NCBI GenBank assembly: GCA_903822375.1 | Contig: CAIJOU010000964.1 | Location: 1-6,196, forward strand | Length of the DNA stretch: 6,196 nt | Direction: 5' to 3' | From: Candidatus Hydrogenedentota bacterium | GTDB taxonomy: Bacteria; Hydrogenedentota; Hydrogenedentia; Hydrogenedentales; CAITNO01 | Shown: piece after piece, positions 5,100-6,196 of the stretch | Layout: each line of letters starts with the position of its first letter | Numbering within the stretch: the first letter of the stretch is position 1 | The notes under the pieces: model-generated | Told to the model about the DNA's origin: nothing | Seen by the model: the letters and a program-made list of their open reading frames with translations, nothing else | The model's database searches: none | Position numbers and translations under genes: made by a program

Positions 5100-6077
5100 A
5101 TGGGCACCCCCAAGCTGCGATTCAACAGCACCACCAACCGTTACCGGGTCACGATTGAAGGTCGTGACCACTGGCTTGGCCGCGACAAAGACGAAGCCGA
5201 ACGCGCCTACCACCGTCTGATTCTTGAGTGGAAATCCGGCATGCTCATTGACGCACCGGCCGATGACGTGCGCATTGTCGAACTGGTCGACAAGTACACC
5301 ATTGCCATGGTCGCCTACTACCAATCTACCCCCGGTTCCTGGCATCGAGGTAAGGCAGCCATGTGTTTTCTGACCCGGCTGTGCGGGTCAATGCGCCCCG
5401 ACCAGTTCAACATGAAGACCTTGCGCATGGTGCGCGAAGCGATGGGGCAGCCCCGAGAGGAAGGAAGAAAGGCGCTTTGCCGAACTGGAATAAACCGGTG
5501 CATGAGTGAAATCACACGCTTCTGGGAGTGGTGTGCCAGCATGGAATTTGCGCCGGTTGACATCTTCCACAAGTGCCAAACGCTTAAACCGCTACAACGT
5601 GGCCGATGCAATGCCCGGGAGACAGAATCGATTGAACCGGCCAATCCCGAACATGTCAAGGCAGTCAAGACGCTGGTGAACGCAAGCGTGCGCGCCATGA
5701 TTGAACTGCAGGAACTGTGTGGCATGCGACCGGGCGAAGTGTGCGGACTCAAGGCCGAAATGATTGACCGCAACGGCCCTGTCTGGCGCTGCGAGTTGAA
5801 AGCGCACAAGAACGCCCACCGCGGACTGCGGCGCGTTCTATTCTTCGGCCCCAAGGCACAGAAGGTGCTGGCGCCGTTCTTGCTCAAGCGTGCGCCCGGC
5901 GAATTTCTGTTTCAACCGGCAGACCACTGGGCCGAACGCACTGAGAACAAAAAGGGCAAGGGACGCCGAAAGACCCAGGAACCCACCAAGCGTCTAACTG
6001 AACGCACCATCACTGACCACTACACCAAGGACACATACCACCGCGCGGTCAAGCGCGCCTGCGTGAAAGCTGAGTGA
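5100..6077 (+). CDS. Tyrosine recombinase/integrase, C-terminally truncated
   Basis: The 325-residue product resembles site-specific integrases that I recall as common in Planctomycetota and relatives. Residues 1-75 look like an arm-binding N-terminus. Residues 76-165 form the core-binding SAM-like region, with the helix FWEWCASM at 141-148. The catalytic domain begins near 183. Arg210 in LCGMRPGEVCGL is the first catalytic Arg, and Lys237 in KAHKNAHRG is the probable beta-hairpin Lys. The protein ends at KRACVKAE, where relatives continue with KAGVP and then the HxxR box, the His/Trp and the nucleophilic Tyr. About 60-80 residues are thus missing and strand cleavage should not be possible. 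None of the three forward frames after 6077 restores these motifs. AAAGGAGG at 5088-5095 supports the start. It is probably a decayed or split integrase of an element inserted at tRNA-Val. Confidence 0.85.
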   Translation: MGTPKLRFNSTTNRYRVTIEGRDHWLGRDKDEAERAYHRLILEWKSGMLIDAPADDVRIVELVDKYTIAMVAYYQSTPGSWHRGKAAMCFLTRLCGSMRPDQFNMKTLRMVREAMGQPREEGRKALCRTGINRCMSEITRFWEWCASMEFAPVDIFHKCQTLKPLQRGRCNARETESIEPANPEHVKAVKTLVNASVRAMIELQELCGMRPGEVCGLKAEMIDRNGPVWRCELKAHKNAHRGLRRVLFFGPKAQKVLAPFLLKRAPGEFLFQPADHWAERTENKKGKGRRKTQEPTKRLTERTITDHYTKDTYHRAVKRACVKAE

Positions 6078-6196
6078 TCCCGTGTTTTTGTAACTGTTTG
6101 TGTTTGTTGATATTACAACGGCATATCTATTGACAATACGCCTTTTTTTTGCAAAGATGGGCTGAGCAGCTCAAACCACCAACGACAACCTCAACA
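6078..6196. other. AT-rich region downstream of the truncated integrase, no gene recognised
   Basis: Composition falls from clearly GC-rich coding sequence to about one third G+C over 6078-6150. The stretch includes GTTTGTGTTTGTT, a TTGTAA/TTACAA pair at 6088-6093 and 6113-6118, and eight T at 6143-6150. The T run has no stable hairpin directly before it, so I do not call a terminator. All three forward frames contain stops. The last 40 bases are GC-richer again and could be the start of another gene beyond the window. Confidence 0.5.

Noticed and set aside
6106..6150. Intrinsic terminator after the integrase
   Set aside because: Eight T are present at 6143-6150, but the nearest stem (GTTG/CAAC, 4 bp) ends over 20 nt before them and is weak.
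6130..6158. Promoter reading rightward out of the window (TTGACA at 6130-6135)
   Set aside because: The -35 is perfect, but the sequence 17 bp on (AAAGAT) matches only three -10 positions and the downstream gene is not visible.

Overview
This is GC-rich bacterial DNA, roughly 60% G+C in the genes. It holds four acyl-CoA metabolism genes, a valine tRNA, and the start of what looks like an integrated element next to that tRNA. No gene fixes the phylum. The integrase resembles, from memory, a family common in Planctomycetota and neighbouring phyla, and the heptameric intergenic repeats fit a large environmental genome. The host assignment is therefore tentative.

Layout. Positions 1-133 are a leader with a plausible extended -10 promoter enclosed by a 9-bp inverted repeat. 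A thiolase (134-1366) and a long-chain-type acyl-CoA dehydrogenase (1400-2542) follow on the plus strand, 33 bp apart, each with a good Shine-Dalgarno. A CaiB/BaiF-family protein with the catalytic triad of alpha-methylacyl-CoA racemase (2539-3720, minus) converges on them, and one CTAG supplies the stop codon on both strands. Upstream of it on the minus strand, across a 151-bp gap, is a short-chain dehydrogenase of the HSD17B10 type (3872-4639). The gap holds two facing arrays of a 7-bp repeat, and the last repeat unit contains the stop codon of the dehydrogenase. Positions 4640-4919 carry a second, unrelated heptamer array that abuts a probable tRNA promoter. tRNA-Val(CAC) is at 4920-4996. 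About 100 bp further on is a tyrosine recombinase (5100-6077) that stops before the HxxR box and catalytic tyrosine. After it the DNA becomes markedly AT-rich.

How the genes fit together. Racemase, acyl-CoA dehydrogenase, 3-hydroxyacyl-CoA dehydrogenase and thiolase are four steps of beta-oxidation. The racemase and the HSD10-like enzyme point to 2-methyl-branched acyl-CoA substrates, such as branched fatty acids, sterol side chains or isoleucine-derived 2-methylacyl-CoAs. The enoyl-CoA hydratase is not in the window. The tRNA-integrase region is a separate unit, probably the left edge of a decayed or rearranged integrated element.

I did not find a clearly new biological system. The best leads are the two heptamer-repeat families, the truncated integrase with its abrupt composition change, and the palindrome directly in front of the integrase ribosome binding site.
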